DNA from: Cotesia glomerata
Taxonomy: Eukaryota > Arthropoda > Insecta > Hymenoptera > Braconidae
Direction: 5' to 3'
Assembly: GCF_020080835.1 (NCBI RefSeq)
Contig: NC_058159.1
Location: 868,001-932,000 of the forward strand
DNA: 64,000 nucleotides
Made by a program: the position numbers and the translations under genes. A model generated the notes under the pieces. It saw only the letters and a program-made list of their open reading frames with translations. It was not told the DNA's origin and searched no databases. Below, one piece after another: positions 59,501-64,000 of this stretch. Positions within the stretch are counted from its first letter, which is position 1. Every line of letters starts with the position of its first letter.

Positions 59501-59588
59501 AATATGTAAATATTAATCTTATTAAGATTAATAATGTCGAATAAATACACACAAAAATGATGGAACCCTTTGAAAAAGCTTATCGACG

Positions 59589-59817
59589 TTCTAATTAGCA
59601 AATTGTCTAACTCCATTTTAGAGAATTTTCCATTTGAACAAAAAAACAATTAGTTTAAAATTTATTATCACTTTAAAAAACAATTTAATATCTAATAAAG
59701 ATATTATATTTTGGTTTGGATTATTCAAATAATTTATAATTAGACTATTGCTACATGAATATGTTAAAAAATCACTCTAAAAAAAAATAAGGAGTTAGAC
59801 CAATTGCTAATTAGACC
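59589..59817 (-). mobile_element. MITE with TAATTAGCAA ends, copy 2
   Basis: TTCTAATTAGCAAATTGTCT on the left and AGACCAATTGCTAATTAGA on the right are inverted. Inverse orientation to 52317-52552. The open frame 59389-59649 crosses its boundary and is not a gene. Confidence 0.75.
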
Positions 59818-60046
59818 ATCGTTATCTAACGTTGGTTTAAATTTTAATTAATTTTTGTTTGATATATTTTAATTGGCGTACACATTAACATTCCTCGACA
59901 GTTACAGTAGGTATATTTATAAGTTAACTCATTTATTACGCATAAAATATCAACTGCAGATGATAGTTGATACAATATTTTTAGCTCCGGTTAATTGCAT
60001 AAACATTTATAGACTTTTCTAAGATGTAAATTTAATTTCGCAATAA

Positions 60047-61738
60047 TGCACGCAGAAAAAAATTTTGTTAAAATAACTTAAGATATGTTGTGGTAACAAA
60101 TGAATTTGTTAATATAGGGATAACAAATTATAAGTTAAAATAACAAAATTTAGGTTATAACAAAGTTATTGATATGTTATAACAACAAAACAGTTTCGTT
60201 ACTATAGCAAAATCTTTAAGTTGATTCGACAAAATCCTTTAGTTGGTATAACAAATTTTTTTGTTGAAACAGCAAAATTATTCTATTAAAACAGCAAAGA
60301 GACATTGTTGGTGTAACAAAGACAATTTGTTAAAGTAATTAAAAAAATACATAATTTAAAAATATGCTATAATCAGCTTTAGCTGATTCGGAAAATATTT
60401 TAGCAGCAAATTAGTTTTGTTATTGCACCAAAATCATTATGTAATAGCAACAAAGTCATTTTGTGACAGTAACAAAATGATTTCGTTAGGGCAACAAATT
60501 GATTTTGTGAATTAACAAATTGGTTTGTTAGTACAACTTGAAACATTTTGTTAATGCAACTAATGGATTTGTTGCTATAAATACACTCATTTGTTACCAG
60601 AACAAATTTTTCAGTTATCCCGTCTTTTGTTATTTCAACAATAGTATATTACACATCTAGGGCAGTAAAATAAGAAATGTCTCAGATCACATGTAATTGT
60701 TGTCCGAGGCGAAGCCGAGGTCAATAAACATGTGATCTGAGGCTTTCTTATTTACTGCCCGTGGTGTGTATACTATTTTTCTCCTCGACGGAGGCGGAAA
60801 GCGGCATTTTCGTTTAGCGCAGCGGGAGGAAAATTGACGCTTTCCGCCTGGAGGTGAGAAAAATTGTTTTATGCGTGTGGAAGTTAAGTATAATCTTTTT
60901 TTGCTCGACGGGCAGAAAGCGTCAACTTTCGGCCCACTGCGCTAAACGAAGTTACCCCTTTCTGCCTTCGTCGAGCAAAAAAATAGTATACACTCCACGG
61001 GAAGTAAATAAGAAAGCCTCAGATCACATGTTTGTTGACCTCGGCTTCGCCTCGGCCAACAATTGCATGTGATCTGAGACATTTCTTACTTTACTTCCCT
61101 AGGTGTGTAATATACTATTATTAAAACCGGAAACAAGTTTTATCTTACGGTCGTATTTTTACTCTTGATCGTGCTATTCTCACACGCATAAGAATGATTT
61201 TGTTGAAATAACAAAAGACGGGATAACTGAAAAATATGTTCTGGTAACAAATGAGTGTAGTTATATTAACAAATCCATTAGTCGCATTAACAAAATGTTT
61301 CAAGTTGTACTAACAAACCAGTCTGTTAAATCACCAAATCAATTTGTTGTCCTAACGAAATCATTTTATTGCAATAACAAAACTAATTTGTTGCTAAAAT
61401 ATTTTCCAAATCAGATATCACTGATTATAGCATATTTTTAAATTATGGATTCTTATAAAATTTAATGTAACATTTGATGTAAATTTATTTGTTATTTTAA
61501 TAGAATAATTTTGCTGTTTCAACAAAAAAATTTGTTATACCAACTAAATTATTTTGTCGAATCTACTTAAAGATTTTGCTATAGTAACCAAATTGTTTTG
61601 TTGTTATAACATATCAATAACTTGCTATAACCTAAATTTTGTTATTTTAACATATAATTTGTTATCCCTAGGTTAACAAATGCATTTGTTACTAGAACAT
61701 GTTTTAGGTTATTTTAACCAAATTTTTTTCTGCGTGCA
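60047..61738. mobile_element. 1.7-kb foldback element with two nested palindromes
   Basis: Outer arms (60047-60640 and about 61195-61738) start TGCACGCAGAAAAAAATTTT and are inverted copies rich in AACAAA(A/T)T/TTTGTT words. The loop is occupied by a second palindrome (60640-61119). The outer arms are several hundred bp each with scattered mismatches. No ORF; the frame at 60854-61072 lies in the inner palindrome. No clean target duplication. Confidence 0.85.
60640..61119. mobile_element. Inner palindrome with four sub-hairpins
   Basis: Ends AATAGTATATTACACA(T/C)CTAG-type, inverted. Each half holds a CAGATCACATG/CATGTGATCTG hairpin (60680-60745 and 61017-61075) whose loop contains CCGAGGCGAAGCCGAGG-type sequence, and a CG-rich hairpin (60777-60860 and 60895-60980) around GTTTAGCGCAG/CTGCGCTAAAC. 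GC content is far above the outer arms, so this was a separate element inserted in or captured by the loop. Confidence 0.8.
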
Positions 61739-62295
61739 GTTAATTGAAAGATCGAATAAGAAGAAATAATGATGATTCGTTGAATTATTTTAATTATTCA
61801 GTATACTGTTATCATCGTAGCTATTATTCCTTCTAATGAATAAATAATTTTTGTCGTAATAATAATCTCTACAAAACAAGATGCTCTGAAAGGAATATAG
61901 TTGAAAAAATAATAAATTCTTTATAACTTTTTCAACTAAAACAGCTAAAGGTCGATTAGCACGTTCATTAATCTCCAATTTGTGTATTTAGTAGTCTCTA
62001 TACGGCAATTGGTTACTGATTTATTGGTCATTTTACTAAAATTTATACTTTATTTTCTATCATCAATATTCCATGAACTAATGGCCGTAAACATAATTGG
62101 GAGCTCAATTTAATACCTCCCATGCCTTGACTATTATTTCCACGTCAATCATTAATTCAAATGGACAAATTGCTCTACTTTTAAACATAAATTATTTTTA
62201 CAATGTAAGCAATATTTTTAAAAACAAAAATCAATTTTTACCTTTTAAATTTGGGATTTTCTTCTGTCACATTTTATTTTTATTTCCAGTGGCTA
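61739..62295. other. No gene recognised
   Basis: AT-rich spacer without recognisable features. Confidence 0.4.
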
Positions 62296-62458
62296 CACTG
62301 GAAAAAAAAACGTTCTTGAATCAAGGATATAATTTTGAAGAACTTAATCTTCTTGATTTGAGTAGAAAAATTCTTGAACTAATAAATTTTTCTTAATTTA
62401 AAGAAATTTAACTTGATTCAAGAATTTTTCTCTCGAATCAAGTTAATTTTTTTCAGAT
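62296..62458. mobile_element. MITE, CACTGGAAAAAAAAACG family
   Basis: Left CACTGGAAAAAAAAACGTTC then TTGAATCAAG; right CTTGATTC...CTCGAATCAAGTTAATTTTTTTCAG, with TA on both sides if the last two bases are mutated (AT for TG). The frame 62097-62396 overlaps it and is not a gene. Confidence 0.65.
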
Positions 62459-62836
62459 TATCACACCTAGTTAGTTAAATTCGTCAATTGGCTCAAAAGT
62501 TTTTTATTCCTTAATTCTTTACATTTCCTTCAAATAGCGCTTTCTTGAATTATACCATTGGAGTGCACTTTTTTCATGGTAAATGAATTTCAATCATGTT
62601 AAAATCGATTTTTCGATTTTCTGGATTCGGTTGAGCACAACCTCCAGGCTTCGTGCTTAAAGCATGTAATAGGGCGTCAATTATTGGCGCTTTTACTTTA
62701 TATTTTCCTCAATTGCTCGAATATCCAGCAAATTCTTTTAGGGGTTAATTAAACTCTAGTTTGCGTAAAAAAAAAAAAAAAAAATATCAAAGTATGAGTT
62801 AATATTATATTGTAAAGTTGAAGACGTTTATGGAGG
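62459..62836. other. No gene recognised
   Basis: Spacer with an A-run (62767-62783); no repeat partner. Confidence 0.4.
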
Positions 62837-63732
62837 TTAGGGTGGCGCAAAAAAACCGACTATTTTTTTTTGAGTCTCGAGTGAAAAAATATTAGTTTTT
62901 GATGTTTTAAGAGCCCTCACCAAAGGACAGCTTAAAAAGAATTTTTAAGAGGTCACTAAATTTTTTAAAATTTCAAAAATCGTCAAAAATCGAATTTTTT
63001 TTTTTTTTATTTTTTTCTCGTTACGGTATAATTTTATAGACAAAAAAAAAGATGTTTCTGAAAGTTTCAGTTCAAAATTTAAATTTTGAATGGTCGCTCA
63101 TAATTTTTTTTTTTTTTCTTTAATTAGTCATATCGCCGACTTTAAGTGTTGGGAGTGGTACGTTGGGGTCTTTTTGGTTTGAAAAAATCTTAACCTATGC
63201 GGCAAGGTCAAATCTCAACCAAGCTGATTTCTAAGACCAGCTTGGGATTCGAACTCACGCCTGGCAATTGATTAAATAAAATTATTAAATTAAAAAAAAA
63301 TTATATTTTCTATGTTGTGCTTGATTTTTAGTTCATCTCGTGATGTATTTTTATCGATTATTGTACTAAATAAAAAAAAAAAAATGCATGGAATTTTAAT
63401 TTGAATAGTAAAAGGTCGCTCGAAAAAATCTAAACTTATGCACTAATAAATTGAAAAAAATTATGAGCGATCTTTCAAAATTCAAATTTTGAACTGAAAT
63501 TTTCAGAAACTTATTTTTTTTAGTCTATAAAATTATACCGTAACGAGAAAAAAAATTAAAAAAAAAAAAATTCGATTTTTGACGATTTTTGAATTTTAAA
63601 AAAATTTGGAGCGACATCTTAAAAATTTTTTTTAAGCTGTCCTTTGGAGAGAGCTCTTCAAACATCAAAAACTAACATTCTTTCACTCGAGACTCAAAAA
63701 AAAAAAAATAGTCGGTTTTTTTGCGCCACTCT
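62837..63732. mobile_element. 0.9-kb long-TIR element
   Basis: Ends TTAGGGTGGCGCAAAAAAAC and GTTTTTTTGCGCCACTCTAA. The inverted arms extend about 280 bp each (62837-63115 and 63450-63732), through GAGTCTCGAGTGAAA, AAAGGACAGCTTAAAAA and AAATTTTGAA blocks. The loop holds a tRNA-like B box on the minus strand (GAGTTCGAATCCC, 63243-63255) without an A box. No ORF and no clear target duplication. Confidence 0.85.
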
Positions 63733-64000
63733 AATGTAGGTGTTTCCCAGTATACTATATTTAGATAAAATTTAGTTTCCCAGTAAATATATTTAGATAA
63801 AAATTGAAGAGTTGTTTATAAAATAAGTGAGTGGTGGGTCGAGAAATAACTTTTTGCCAATTGAATAGTGTTTGATCAAATTGCAGGTGAAGTGGGTGAA
63901 AGGCGATAAGAATAATGTAGGATGTGTTCTTTGTGAAACGCCGGGTTAAATAATGGGGGATACAGCAAAAACTCTATTGCGAACTGCCAGCTCCGATGTA
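63733..64000. other. Unassigned DNA with a short direct repeat
   Basis: TTTCCCAGTA...ATATTTAGATAAAA occurs twice in tandem (63744-63778 and 63779-63801). Nothing else to the window edge. Confidence 0.5.

Overview
This 64-kb window looks like AT-rich, gene-poor nuclear DNA from an invertebrate. An insect, perhaps a hymenopteran, is my guess from base composition and transposon content; no host gene is present to confirm it. I find no convincing host protein-coding exon, rRNA or standard tRNA. Almost all recognisable structure is transposable elements, many nested, separated by stretches of single-copy-looking non-coding DNA that could be intergenic or intronic.

The only substantial coding feature is a Dong/R4-like non-LTR retrotransposon of about 3.4 kb (35634-39070, + strand). 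It has an N-terminal Myb-like region, a reverse transcriptase (YMDD), a CCHC knuckle and a restriction-like endonuclease. It sits in a (TAA)n microsatellite, as expected for Dong, and is broken by three frameshifts at homopolymers within 320 bp. A second, 5'-truncated non-LTR tail with a poly(A) tract lies at 6404-6929 (- strand).

Layout: 0.2-1.0 kb Helitron family B; 2.8-4.5 kb and 5.0-7.1 kb composite foldback elements; 8.7-9.9 kb Helitron family A; 11.5-15.3 kb element J copies around a large CAC-terminus element; 16.9-18.4 kb hairpin, TA microsatellite and copy 1 of a dispersed duplication; 19.6-22.5 kb inverted GCACGCC repeats; 24.4-25.7, 27.5 and 29.1-29.8 kb foldback MITEs; 30.6-32.4 kb composite element; 33.5-39.1 kb duplication copy 2, Helitron A and the Dong element, the last two sharing one TAA tract; 40.5-41.2 kb Helitron A fragment; 42.9-44.0 kb three-level MITE nest; 45.4-46.7 kb Helitron B split by a MITE; 48.2-49.3 kb intact Helitron A; 50.5-56.6 kb MITE cluster including a tRNA-like foldback element; 57.6-63.7 kb further MITEs, a 1.7-kb multi-scale palindrome and a 0.9-kb long-TIR element.

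Most foldback elements share one logic: ends read CAC(T/G/A)... to ...GTG, with a 2-bp target duplication that is usually TA but sometimes CA, TC or TG. The Helitrons have 5' TC, a 3' hairpin plus CTAG, and A/T target junctions. Internal paralogues give several empty sites that confirm insertion boundaries. The most notable non-transposon signal is a 0.6-0.75 kb dispersed duplication (17661-18418 and 33471-34076) with a 49-bp identical core, a candidate duplicated regulatory element.
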